NCBI GenBank assembly: GCA_013297775.1 | Contig: JAAFIL010000040.1 | Span: forward strand, 1 to 33,445 | From: Bacteroidota bacterium | GTDB lineage: Bacteria; Bacteroidota; Bacteroidia; B-17B0; Aurantibacillaceae | Length of the DNA: 33,445 bases | Direction of reading: 5' to 3' | In this document: positions 18,137 through 25,209 of the stretch, one piece after another | Layout: each line of letters opens with the position of its first letter | How positions within the stretch are numbered: the first letter of the stretch is position 1 | Position numbers and translations under genes: made by a program | Notes under the pieces: model-generated | What the model was told of the DNA's origin: nothing | The model's database searches: none | The model's input: only the letters and a program-made list of their open reading frames with translations

Positions 18137-18144
18137 TAGCTTTG
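18137..18144 (+). promoter_or_regulatory. -7 box (TAGCTTTG) before the YdeI-family/SDR pair
   Basis: TAGCTTTG matches TAnnTTTG and gives a leader of about 26 bases to the ATG at 18177. The -33 element is not evident. Confidence 0.5.
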
Positions 18145-18176
18145 AACTTTAAAGTTTTAAGCGTGTTTACCTAAAA

Positions 18177-18668
18177 ATGAAAGGCACTATTGAAAAATAC
18201 GAAGGTTACAATGCTCACTTCGTAGCTTTAGATTCTAAAACAGTAAAGCGTGTTACCAAAAATGGAAACAAGCGCGTGGTATGTCGTTTCAATAATTCGG
18301 AGCCCCAACATTATGCTATAACCAACAGCAAAACCATGGGACCACATATTGGTATTAGCAATGCCCTTTGTAAATTACTTAAACTAAAAGCAGGGGATTC
18401 GGTTACCTTGAGTATTGAGATAGATACCAGTCCCTTTCAGTTTCACGTCTGCGAAGAATTTACTGAAGTGTTAAGTACCGACTCACTTGCCAATGCCATT
18501 TTCGAAAAATTAACGCCGGGTAATAAACGCAGTTTAATTCAACTCATCAATGCTAAGAAAAACAGCCAACAGCGCATCGAAAAGGCTTTGTTGTTGATGG
18601 AAGGATTAAAGCGTGGAATTACTTCGGGGCCACACATGTATAACTATATAAATACCCCTCACCAATGA
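18177..18668 (+). CDS. YdeI/OmpD-associated family protein with DUF1905-like domain
   Basis: 163 aa, cytoplasmic, no signal. Residues about 1-95 resemble the DUF1905 beta-barrel (KRVVCRFNN, HYAITNSK, GISNALCKLLKLKAGDSV). The C-terminal helical part (about 105-150, FEKLTPGNKRSLIQLINAKKNSQQ) matches the YdeI/OmdA ('bacteriocin-protection') helix pair, usually written as F..L....R....I..AK....R..R. Molecular function is not established for the family. Its stop overlaps the SDR start by 4 bases, implying coupled expression; a metabolic link is not obvious. Confidence 0.7.
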   Translation: MKGTIEKYEGYNAHFVALDSKTVKRVTKNGNKRVVCRFNNSEPQHYAITNSKTMGPHIGISNALCKLLKLKAGDSVTLSIEIDTSPFQFHVCEEFTEVLSTDSLANAIFEKLTPGNKRSLIQLINAKKNSQQRIEKALLLMEGLKRGITSGPHMYNYINTPHQ

Positions 18669-19435
18669 AAACAGTTTTAATAACAGGCAGCACCAGCGGC
18701 ATAGGCTTAGGCATTGCTCGCGAATTTGCGAAAACAAAATCGTATAATATTGTATTTAACGGATTAGAAGCCAATGGTGCCGAAATAGCCGACGGCATTG
18801 CCAAAGAGTTTGGTATTGCCACCTTATTTAGTAACGCCAATATGCTAAAACCCGAAGAATTGCGAGGTATGGTTGAAAAAGCGACATCCACTTTTGGCAG
18901 TGTAGATGTGTTGGTTAATAACGCGGGCATTCAACACGTATCGCCCATCGAAGATTTTCCCGATGAAAAATGGGCTGCCATTATTGGTATAAACCTTAGT
19001 TCGGCTTTTTATTTAAGCAAAGCCGTTTGGAAGGGCATGAAAGAAAAGGGATTTGGACGCATCATCAACATTGCCTCGGCACATGGCTTAGTAGCTAGCG
19101 AATTTAAAAGTGCTTATGTGGCCAGTAAACACGGCATTGTTGGGTTTACAAAAACCTTAGCATTAGAAGGCGCACCTTTCAACATAACGTGCAATGCCAT
19201 TTGCCCAGGGTATGTTAAAACCCCTTTGGTAGATAAACAAATTGCAGATCAAGCGAAGGCTCATCAAATGAGTGAAACCGATGTTGTTAACAAAGTGATG
19301 TTATACAAACAAGCGGTAAAAGATTTTGTACCAGTTGAAACCTTGGGGCAATTGGCTTTATTTTTAGCCAGCGACGGGGCTAAAACCTTAACGGGCACGG
19401 CATTGCCTGTAGATGGGGGTTGGAATGCACAATAG
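18665..19435 (+). CDS. 3-hydroxybutyrate dehydrogenase-like short-chain dehydrogenase
   Basis: 256 aa classical SDR with TGSTSGIG (7-14) for NAD(H) binding, NNAG (85-88) and the catalytic Ser138, Tyr151 and Lys155. The C-terminal half (CNAICPGYVKTPLV, then a lid segment with HQMSETDVV, and LTGTALPVDGGW) closely resembles D-3-hydroxybutyrate dehydrogenases, which interconvert 3-hydroxybutyrate and acetoacetate. SDR substrate calls by eye are not certain, but the lid and the ending favour this one. It overlaps the upstream YdeI-family gene by 4 bases. Confidence 0.85.
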   Translation: MKTVLITGSTSGIGLGIAREFAKTKSYNIVFNGLEANGAEIADGIAKEFGIATLFSNANMLKPEELRGMVEKATSTFGSVDVLVNNAGIQHVSPIEDFPDEKWAAIIGINLSSAFYLSKAVWKGMKEKGFGRIINIASAHGLVASEFKSAYVASKHGIVGFTKTLALEGAPFNITCNAICPGYVKTPLVDKQIADQAKAHQMSETDVVNKVMLYKQAVKDFVPVETLGQLALFLASDGAKTLTGTALPVDGGWNAQ

Positions 19436-19554
19436 AAATTAAGAAGTGCTCTATTAGGATTGAAAATAAACCTTAAAAATGGGGGTATTTATTTGATTTT
19501 CAGTTTTTTATTTACTTTTTTCGATATAAATTTTCCCATTTGGATTAAATACCT

Positions 19555-19562
19555 TATCTTTG
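19555..19562 (+). promoter_or_regulatory. -7 box (TATCTTTG) for the rpsF-rpsR-rplI operon
   Basis: TATCTTTG followed by GCAGC gives a start near 19568 and a short leader before rpsF at 19584. A TTTT at 19531-19534 stands 20 bases upstream in the position of the -33 element. Clear Bacteroidota housekeeping promoter. Confidence 0.65.
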
Positions 19563-19583
19563 CAGCCCTAATTAAAAATAATA

Positions 19584-19955
19584 ATGGAAAAACATTACGA
19601 GACGGTCTTCATTTTAACTCCCGTTTTGTCTGAAGATCAGGCAAAGGAGGCCGCAAAAAAATTTAAAAAAACCATTACCGACTTGGGAGGTAAGGTAGTA
19701 CACGAAGAAAACTGGGGTTTACGCAAGTTAGCGTATCCAATTCAAAAGAAAACCACTGGTTTTTATCATTTAATTGAGTTTAGCGGAAGTGGCGAAGACA
19801 TCATCAACACTTTAGAGGTAACTTATAAGCGTGATGAGCGTATTTTACGTTTCTTAACCCTAGCCTTAGATAAGCACGCCTTAGCGTATGCCGAAAAACG
19901 CAAAGGAAAAGTAGCTGAAGCAAAAACAAAAAAGAAAGAAAACGCCACGGCGTAA
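19584..19955 (+). CDS. rpsF: 30S ribosomal protein S6
   Basis: 123 aa. It begins [19 protein letters not shown], with the S6 hallmark [22 protein letters not shown] (written here with one gap) and a lysine-rich C-terminal tail. bS6 binds bS18 on the 30S platform near the 16S 3' end. First gene of the rpsF-rpsR-rplI operon, with its own promoter 22 bases upstream. Confidence 0.98.
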   Translation: MEKHYETVFILTPVLSEDQAKEAAKKFKKTITDLGGKVVHEENWGLRKLAYPIQKKTTGFYHLIEFSGSGEDIINTLEVTYKRDERILRFLTLALDKHALAYAEKRKGKVAEAKTKKKENATA

Positions 19956-19981
19956 TGTTAAACCTTTAATTGCATCAAAAC

Positions 19982-20248
19982 ATGGCAAACCCATCAGATA
20001 TTCGCTATTTAAACCCTCAAACCAATGAGGTGAAAAAGAAAAAATACTGCCGTTTTAAGAAAAGCGGAATTAAGTATATTGATTACAAAGACCCTGATTT
20101 CTTATTGAAATTTGTAAACGAACAAGGTAAATTATTACCACGTCGTTTAACGGGTACTTCATTAAAATTTCAACGCAAAGTGGCTACAGCTGTTAAGCGT
20201 GCCCGTCATTTGGCTTTAATGCCTTACTTAGCTGACGGTTTAAAATAA
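19982..20248 (+). CDS. rpsR: 30S ribosomal protein S18
   Basis: 88 aa from ATG 19982 ([13 protein letters not shown]). The conserved core ([33 protein letters not shown] and [11 protein letters not shown]) is intact. A TTG 12 bases earlier is a less likely start. bS18 pairs with bS6 on the platform of the small subunit. It lies between rpsF and rplI, 26 bases after rpsF. Confidence 0.97.
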   Translation: MANPSDIRYLNPQTNEVKKKKYCRFKKSGIKYIDYKDPDFLLKFVNEQGKLLPRRLTGTSLKFQRKVATAVKRARHLALMPYLADGLK

Positions 20249-20253
20249 TATTT

Positions 20254-20259
20254 AGGAGG
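20254..20259 (+). promoter_or_regulatory. Strong Shine-Dalgarno (AGGAGG) before rplI
   Basis: AGGAGG lies 8 bases before the rplI ATG, an ideal spacing. Nearly all other genes in the window have A/T-rich leaders without such a site, as usual in Bacteroidota, so this one stands out and may be regulatory. Confidence 0.75.
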
Positions 20260-20267
20260 AAAGAACA

Positions 20268-20714
20268 ATGGAAGTTATTTTAAAACAAGATATTAAAGGA
20301 CTAGGTTACAAAAATGATATGGTAACTGTTCGTCCGGGCTACGGTCGCAATTTTTTAATACCCAAAGGTGTAGCGGTTTTAGCCACACCAAGTGCTAAAA
20401 AAATGCACACCGAATTATTAAAGCAAAGTGCCTTTAAAGAAGATAAATTACGCAAAGAAGCAACGGCTAGTGCCGAAAAGCTATCGAGTGTAAGCGTTAA
20501 AGTAGGAGCTAAAGCGGGTGAAAGCGGTAAAATTTTTGGTTCTGTAACCAATATTCAAATTGCTGAAGCCTTGCAAAAAGCGGGTTACAACGTAGAACGT
20601 AAAAACATCGAATTAAGCGAAGATACAATTAAACAACTGGGTGCTTATACTGCAAAAGTACGTTTGTTTAAAGAAATATCTGCTACTGTAAATTTTGAAG
20701 TTGTAGCTGAATAA
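20268..20714 (+). CDS. rplI: 50S ribosomal protein L9
   Basis: 148 aa, normal length. The N-terminal L9 domain (MEVILKQDIKGLGYKNDMVTV, broken here only by line; GYGRNFLIPKG at 24-34) is joined by a long helix (about 40-75) to the C-terminal domain (GKIFGSVTNIQIAEAL). bL9 binds 23S rRNA near the L1 stalk and helps reading-frame maintenance. Last gene of the operon, followed by a strong intrinsic terminator. Confidence 0.98.
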   Translation: MEVILKQDIKGLGYKNDMVTVRPGYGRNFLIPKGVAVLATPSAKKMHTELLKQSAFKEDKLRKEATASAEKLSSVSVKVGAKAGESGKIFGSVTNIQIAEALQKAGYNVERKNIELSEDTIKQLGAYTAKVRLFKEISATVNFEVVAE

Positions 20715-20747
20715 GCCAAACAATTCAATCACTTGCATATTAAAAAG

Positions 20748-20775
20748 AGCCATCTGTTTGCAGATGGCTTTTTTT
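20748..20775 (+). terminator. Intrinsic terminator of the rpsF-rpsR-rplI operon
   Basis: Perfect 9-bp stem AGCCATCTG / CAGATGGCT around a TTTG loop, followed by a T7 run. Preceded by an A-run, so it might also work for minus-strand transcription. Confidence 0.92.
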
Positions 20776-20854
20776 GTTAGACACTCAAATTTTAAGAATT
20801 TTTTTAGAGCGAAAGCCATAGACTAACACCAAATTTCAAGAAATCGAACAATTT

Positions 20855-20908
20855 AAAATAAAATAGCTAACTCTGTAAAACACTTAAAATCGGTATTTAA
20901 AAAATGAG
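20855..20908 (-). repeat. Dispersed ~54-bp repeat, copy 1 (inverted relative to 24505-24558)
   Basis: Read on the minus strand it gives CTCATTTTTTAAATACCGAT followed by TTTAAGTGTTTTACAGAGTT and AGCTATTTTATTTTA, which matches the plus strand at 24505-24558 with only a few changes. No coding potential. Confidence 0.7.
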
Positions 20909-20967
20909 AGATATAGAATAGACCATTGAAAACTATTACAAAACAAAACCCGCCACAGCTATTAGAA

Positions 20968-21070
20968 ATCCCCTTATCTCGTTCTTGTTTAGTGAAGCGT
21001 AACGAGAACGTTTGAGAACTGCATTTGTAACTTAGGTAAAGTGATGGTGTGGACGTTACAAACGACCGTT
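20968..21070 (-). repeat. Second copy of the 3095-3196 repeat, opposite orientation
   Basis: The plus strand here (TCTCGTTCTTGTTTAGTGAA, then GCGTAACGAGAACGTTTGAG and AACTGCATTTGTAAC) corresponds to the reverse complement of 3095-3196 over about 100 bases with roughly 15-20 substitutions. The hairpin-forming arms (CGTTCTTGTTTAG.GAAGCG) are retained. The large outer palindrome seen at 2863-3094 is not evident here. Confidence 0.72.
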
Positions 21071-21176
21071 TAGCACGTTCTTGTTTCCGCTAACGCTCAA
21101 ACAATGACGAGTTGGCTTAGATACACACTAGGTATTTACCCTATCGAAAATTAGCAACGAAAATAACACTAATTTT

Positions 21177-21567
21177 TATCAAAAGATTGGACTAAAATGT
21201 ATTTGTTTTCCATCTAACTTATTGAAGATTTGAAGTAATCAAATGTCTGGAAGAGAGTTATAACCTTTATTCTAAAGTTCTTCTTTCTTGAAATTCGATA
21301 TAAACCCTTTTCAAAATTTAATTTCCGCCTTTGCGAACTCTGCGCCTTTGCGTGCTATTTTTAATGCAGTCTATTATTTAATCGGGTTATAATCTTCATT
21401 CTAAAGTTCTTCTTTCTTGAAATTCGATATAAATCCTTTTCAAAATTTAATTTCCGCCTTTGCGAACTCTGCGCCTTTGCGTGCTATTTTTAGTGTAATC
21501 TATTATTTAATCGGGTTATAGATTTTATTCTAAAAAATTTCTTTTTTGAAATTACGGTTAAAGTATA
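21177..21567. repeat. Tandem intergenic repeats, 129-bp period
   Basis: After a lead-in shared with 17872 (ATCAAAAGATTGGACTAAAA), units start GTTATAA at 21257 and 21386, and a partial third at 21515. Each full unit carries TTTATTCTAAAGTTCTTCTT-like sequence, CTTTTCAAAATTTAATTTCC, GCCTTTGCGAACTCTGCGCC, TTTGCGTGCTATTTTTA and TCTATTATTTAATCGGG. The two full units are almost identical. Together with the terminator and the repeats at 20855 and 20968 they account for most of the 906-base gap 20715-21620; no gene is seen there. Confidence 0.8.
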
Positions 21568-21620
21568 GTTTCCTTACCCACACCTTTTTTTCGGGAGTAT
21601 CAGAAAATGCCCCTCAATGT

Positions 21621-22655
21621 TTACTCACTCGACTTTATAATTTCGCTAAATGTTTTTTTACCTTTCAAAAAATAATCGACTACAATATTACCTTTATAAA
21701 ACCCAAGCATATTTAGTTGTGCTCGATCTTTTTTTAATACACGGCGTTGCTTTAATAAGTAAGGTAACCAGGCATAATACGCAAAATGTGCACGTAGCAC
21801 TTGCCAAAAATGAGTCACTTGCCCGCTCGCTAAAAATTTTAATCCAGCCACACCATCTAAAATTAAACGGCATAAAACTATACCTATCCAAAAACGAGAA
21901 CTGTGATTTTTAGTAAGTGTACTTAAATTATTTCTGAAATTTAAAAATGTTTTTCGGGGATTGATTTTATTTAAAGTACCGCCTCCAACATGATACACCA
22001 AACTTTGAGGTACGGCCATTATTTGAAAGCCTTTGTTTTTTAAACGCCAGCACAAATCAATTTCTTCCATGTGGGCAAAATAACGTTCGTCAAATCCGCC
22101 CACCTGGTGAAAAGTTTTTGCCCTCACAAATAAGCAAGCCCCACTTGCCCAAGCAATTTCTTGCGTTGTATCATATTGTCCTGTATCCTCTTCTAAAGTA
22201 TCAAATACGCGTCCACGGCAAAACGGATAGCCATAAGTGTCTATATACCCGCCACAGCCGCCAGCATACTCGAACAACGTTTTCTTTTCATAGTCTAATA
22301 ACTTAGGTTGACAAGCTGCTATTTGCGGGTCTAGTTCCATCAGTTGAATGATAGGGTTTAACCAATGGGGAGTAACTTCGACATCACTATTTAAAAGCAC
22401 ATAGTAATCGGCGTCTATTTGCTTTAACGCCCAGTTGTAGCCGCCCGTATAACCTTCGTTGCGCGCATTTTGAACAAGGCTAACCGTTTTAAAATGCGTT
22501 TGCAGATAATGAACCGACTCGTCGGTGCTACAATTATCGGCCACTACAATCTTTGCCTGAGCGGACTGTGCTATTACTTGCGGTAAAAATTTCTTTAAAA
22601 AATGTAATCCATTGTAATTTAGAATAACGACGGCAATAGAAGGCATAGCAATCAT
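21621..22655 (-). CDS. Family 2 glycosyltransferase
   Basis: 344 aa GT-A enzyme. The nucleotide-sugar binding start VVILNYNG (9-16), Asp40 in VADNCSTDES, the metal-binding NSDVE (89-93) and an acceptor-side FDERYFAHMEEIDLCWRL segment (about 186-203) with the usual E-x-D-x-x-x-R pattern are present. It resembles rhamnosyltransferase-type (WbbL-like) enzymes of polysaccharide synthesis and probably acts at the inner face of the cytoplasmic membrane. A hydrophobic C-terminal stretch (around 255-295) may associate with membrane. ATG 22655 or ATG 22646 may start it. It follows the GWxTD gene by 6 bases, one operon. Donor and acceptor are unknown. Confidence 0.9.
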   Translation of the reverse strand: MIAMPSIAVVILNYNGLHFLKKFLPQVIAQSAQAKIVVADNCSTDESVHYLQTHFKTVSLVQNARNEGYTGGYNWALKQIDADYYVLLNSDVEVTPHWLNPIIQLMELDPQIAACQPKLLDYEKKTLFEYAGGCGGYIDTYGYPFCRGRVFDTLEEDTGQYDTTQEIAWASGACLFVRAKTFHQVGGFDERYFAHMEEIDLCWRLKNKGFQIMAVPQSLVYHVGGGTLNKINPRKTFLNFRNNLSTLTKNHSSRFWIGIVLCRLILDGVAGLKFLASGQVTHFWQVLRAHFAYYAWLPYLLKQRRVLKKDRAQLNMLGFYKGNIVVDYFLKGKKTFSEIIKSSE

Positions 22656-22661
22656 AAACGC

Positions 22662-24140
22662 TTAGCGAGGACTATTAAACATATCGTCGAATTGATAATT
22701 GGTATTTCCAGCAGGTAAATTTCCTTTTCCATTTTGGATGCCATCTGAATTGCGTTTGGTTAAATCAAACCGCCATTGTTCATTACTAATTTCGCCGCGC
22801 ATATCGCTGTGGATAAGCATGTAGCAATCATCGGCAATTTGTCGGTTAACAAATATAAAACGTTTATTGGTAAAAAATTGTCCCGTTGACTCGTCTTTAA
22901 TGCGGTAGTATTGCCATATTTCGTAAGGAAAAGTATTGGCATCATTAGGAACGGTACCTCGTTGATTGGGAGGGCCATATTGTAAAAACACTCGCCCTCT
23001 ATCGGTGTAATAACCTTTTTGTTTACCGCACTTAAATAGTTTTTGTACTTCTTTTACTTGCGTGTAATACTTCATCCACATTTGAAACGCATCAGCTGTA
23101 TCGGCAGCACGCCTACGCCAGTAATCTACAATGTAAAACTTCATTAACTCGGCATCGCGTTTAAGCACCTGATTAATTTGTCGGTCGCGTTCGGTCATGC
23201 CCGAAATGGGCCACAAACATTCCACAAATAATTTTAGGCTATCGGTATTATTAAAATCACCAAAAAAACGTTTCACATCGGCATCGGCTGTAGGCCCCGA
23301 AGGTAGGCTTATTTGACTATTCTGCCTTTGAAAAAACCATTTTTTTTCGAGTTGTAAAATTCCGTTTTCATCTTTTACACCAATCACTAAATTATAATTT
23401 CCAGAAGGTAATTGACCAATCTCAAATTGGCCTAAGAGCGGATTAACCTCGCTCGCACTTTGTTTTTTAAACGCACTAAATCCTTTGGGTTTATTGAGGT
23501 TTCCATTTTCTTCGATGTAATAACTATAAATCAGGGGTTTCCCTTTTCCCAAAACGGTATCGGCATTGTAGGTTTCAAAATAAAACGCTAGGGTAGTTTG
23601 TGTATCGTCGTAATAATTGATGTTGTAAGGAATTAAATCTAAACCACTTTTACTAATAGCAGTGGGCGTATTGGTTTTACTAAATTTTTCGAGTGGCTGA
23701 ACAGACGAGGCTTGCAAGCCTTGACGCGAATAATTTAATTGAATGGTTTCGGTAAATATAAACGGTTTTTTTGCAGGGTTGTTGGCATCGCTCAAACGAA
23801 TCTCGAAACGGTATTTCCCATTGGGTAAAGCGTAACGTTGGTTATCAATAAAATTAACGCTTTTAGAGGTATCGGTTAACAAAGGGCCTTTTAAATTGTA
23901 ACGCGCCGCCTTTACAATGGAATCGTTTTTATAAACGTTTAATTGAACAAGAACGGTGCTTTGATAACCATTTAAAACGCGCTTTAATTTAAAAGACGAG
24001 CCTATTAACGTAAAATAGGTTTCTAAAAATGGCTTTTGATTGGGAATGTGAAAAACTCCATAGTTGAGATAAGCCGAAATTTGAGCAGTAAAACCTAGGT
24101 TGAACCCCAATAAAACAATAATAAAGGCAATTTTTTTCAT
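22662..24140 (-). CDS. GWxTD domain-containing exported protein
   Basis: 492 aa with a signal peptide (about 1-19). The N-terminal two thirds are beta-rich (two to three Ig-like or transthyretin-like modules); the C-terminal ~180 residues match the Bacteroidota/Chlorobi 'GWxTD' domain, with DYWRRRAADTADAFQMWMKYY, a GYYTDRGRVFLQYGPP turn and PYEIWQYY. Function of this domain is not known. Upstream, TATCTTTA on the minus strand (about 24180-24190) is a near match to a -7 box. It is co-transcribed with the glycosyltransferase, which hints at a cell-envelope role. Confidence 0.82.
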   Translation of the reverse strand: MKKIAFIIVLLGFNLGFTAQISAYLNYGVFHIPNQKPFLETYFTLIGSSFKLKRVLNGYQSTVLVQLNVYKNDSIVKAARYNLKGPLLTDTSKSVNFIDNQRYALPNGKYRFEIRLSDANNPAKKPFIFTETIQLNYSRQGLQASSVQPLEKFSKTNTPTAISKSGLDLIPYNINYYDDTQTTLAFYFETYNADTVLGKGKPLIYSYYIEENGNLNKPKGFSAFKKQSASEVNPLLGQFEIGQLPSGNYNLVIGVKDENGILQLEKKWFFQRQNSQISLPSGPTADADVKRFFGDFNNTDSLKLFVECLWPISGMTERDRQINQVLKRDAELMKFYIVDYWRRRAADTADAFQMWMKYYTQVKEVQKLFKCGKQKGYYTDRGRVFLQYGPPNQRGTVPNDANTFPYEIWQYYRIKDESTGQFFTNKRFIFVNRQIADDCYMLIHSDMRGEISNEQWRFDLTKRNSDGIQNGKGNLPAGNTNYQFDDMFNSPR

Positions 24141-24208
24141 GATATAGAATAGTTTTAGGTAAACGGAGAGAATTTCACCTTAAAGATAAAAAAATAAAAC
24201 GGAAACGC

Positions 24209-24237
24209 TTGTAGATATGAAAAAAATAGTAATTTTG
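24209..24237 (+). promoter_or_regulatory. Promoter of tRNA-Ser (TTG-N18-TAATTTTG)
   Basis: TTG at 24209-24211 and TAATTTTG at 24230-24237 are separated by 18 bases, a full Bacteroidota promoter whose start point falls at the tRNA 5' end region. The box ends 4 bases before the mature tRNA begins. Confidence 0.7.
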
Positions 24238-24241
24238 CGGC

Positions 24242-24329
24242 GGAGAAATGGCAGAGTGGTCTAATGCGGCAGTCTTGAAAACTGTTGACTGTTACAGGTC
24301 CGGGGGTTCGAATCCCTCTTTCTCCGCCA
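24242..24329 (+). tRNA. tRNA-Ser (anticodon TGA)
   Basis: The acceptor stem GGAGAAA (24242-24248) pairs with TTTCTCC (24319-24325), followed by the discriminator G and an encoded CCA (24327-24329). The anticodon stem GCAGT/ACTGT encloses loop CTTGAAA, anticodon TGA, reading UCN serine codons. A long variable arm (class II) and the T loop GGTTCGAATCC are present. It sits at the border between core genes and the restriction/defence locus, and tRNA-Ser genes are frequent integration sites, but no second copy of the 3' end was found in the window. Confidence 0.97.
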
Positions 24330-24340
24330 AGTGAACTCCA

Positions 24341-24366
24341 AAGCCCCTGTATTTACAGGGGCTTTT
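24341..24366 (+). terminator. Intrinsic terminator after tRNA-Ser
   Basis: Perfect 9-bp stem AAGCCCCTG / CAGGGGCTT with a TATTTA loop and a short T tail, starting 12 bases after the tRNA. Confidence 0.85.
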
Positions 24367-24504
24367 CGTTTTCGGGCGCAACTTGGGGGGCAAAAAAAGT
24401 CAACGCCTTCCTTTTGCATTAGTAAAGTTAATTGCTGCTTTTTTTTAAATCAATTTTATAAAATTTAGTTTTAACCTAGATTCCTGTTGCATAATTCCAT
24501 CTAA

Positions 24505-24597
24505 CTCATTTTTTAAATATTGATTTTAAGCGTTTTACAGAGTTAGCCATTTTATTCTAAATAACTTCTTTCTTAAAATTTAGGTTAAAGTAAAAAT
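24505..24597 (+). repeat. Dispersed repeats in the tRNA-to-XRE gap
   Basis: 24505-24558 is the inverted partner of 20855-20908. Directly after it, 24545-24597 (TTTATTCTAAATAACTTCTT, then TCTTAAAATTTAGGTTAAAG) matches the partial unit at 21515-21567. The rest of the 24330-24819 gap is AT-rich apart from the terminator and a G6 run near 24385; no gene is seen. Confidence 0.65.
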
Positions 24598-24798
24598 GCT
24601 GTGTTGCACCAGTAGCAACAGTTTAGAGTAGAATGAAGTAATTTTTATAATCTGATGTTTGAAGCTCTAAAGGAAAACAGTATTATGCTTCAAATTTTTT
24701 AAAATCTTACTTTTCTCGCTCATTGACATAATCAATGAATGGTTTTATTTTTCTTTAATTTGATCTATTAAACTTCTGTAAAAAATAGCCCAATCGTT

Positions 24799-24806
24799 TA
24801 TATTTG
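24799..24806 (+). promoter_or_regulatory. Possible upstream -7 box (TATATTTG) of the XRE operon
   Basis: TATATTTG matches the consensus and would start RNA near 24813, just before an ATG at 24820 that is in frame with the XRE gene. No good -33 element. It may be a second promoter, or allow a longer N-terminus. Confidence 0.35.
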
Positions 24807-24858
24807 GCAGAATCTTTTTATGCTTTTAAATAATGGCAAAAGAAATAAAACGTGGCAA

Positions 24859-24886
24859 TTGACCAAAAAAATTAGTATTATATTTG
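24859..24886 (+). promoter_or_regulatory. Promoter of the XRE/defence operon (TTG-N17-TATATTTG)
   Basis: TTG (24859-24861) and TATATTTG (24879-24886) are 17 bases apart, with predicted start near 24893 and a leader of about 23 bases to ATG 24916. Its 3' part overlaps the palindromic operator candidate at 24884-24900. Confidence 0.65.
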
Positions 24887-24900
24887 ACAAGTACCGTCAA
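24884..24900. promoter_or_regulatory. Palindromic operator candidate (TTGAC-N7-GTCAA)
   Basis: TTGAC and GTCAA form a perfect inverted repeat with AAGTACC between (GTAC at the centre). It covers the end of the -7 box and the predicted start point, directly before the XRE gene. This is where an autorepressing regulator of the controller-protein type would bind; binding is inferred. Confidence 0.5.
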
Positions 24901-24915
24901 GACAATTCTTTTACA

Positions 24916-25209
24916 ATGATTACACAGTTTGGTGAACGAATACGAGAACTAAGAATAGAACGGGGTTTACTGCTGAGGCAATTGGCCTCTAAATTAGATG
25001 TGGACACGTCAATTATCAGCAAAGTCGAAAGAGGCAATAGGCAATTAAAAAGAACGGAAATTCCTTTATTGGCCAAAATATTACAAATTGATAAACTAGA
25101 ATTAGAAACGCTTTGGCTCGCCGACCAAGTAATGCAATTAGTAAAAGATGAACCTACCGCAAACCAAGTACTAAAAACCAAATCAAAAAAAATTAAGCAA
25201 TTTCAATAA
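24916..25209 (+). CDS. XRE-family regulator (controller-like) of the restriction locus
   Basis: 97 aa from ATG 24916 (MITQFGERIREL). The HTH occupies about 5-60 (LRQLASKLDVDTSIISKVERG); the C-terminus is a short helical and basic tail (KTKSKKIKQFQ). The size and place at the head of a restriction locus resemble C (controller) proteins of restriction-modification systems, which time nuclease against methylase expression. The start is chosen because a good promoter and a palindrome lie just upstream; an in-frame ATG at 24820 would place both inside the gene. Its TAA overlaps the helicase ATG by one base (TAATG), giving tight coupling. Confidence 0.85.
   Translation: MITQFGERIRELRIERGLLLRQLASKLDVDTSIISKVERGNRQLKRTEIPLLAKILQIDKLELETLWLADQVMQLVKDEPTANQVLKTKSKKIKQFQ

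Noticed and set aside
14243-21567. CRISPR array in the repeat-rich intergenic regions
   Set aside because: Repeat units are 129-144 bases, directly joined, with no unique spacers, and no cas gene is nearby.
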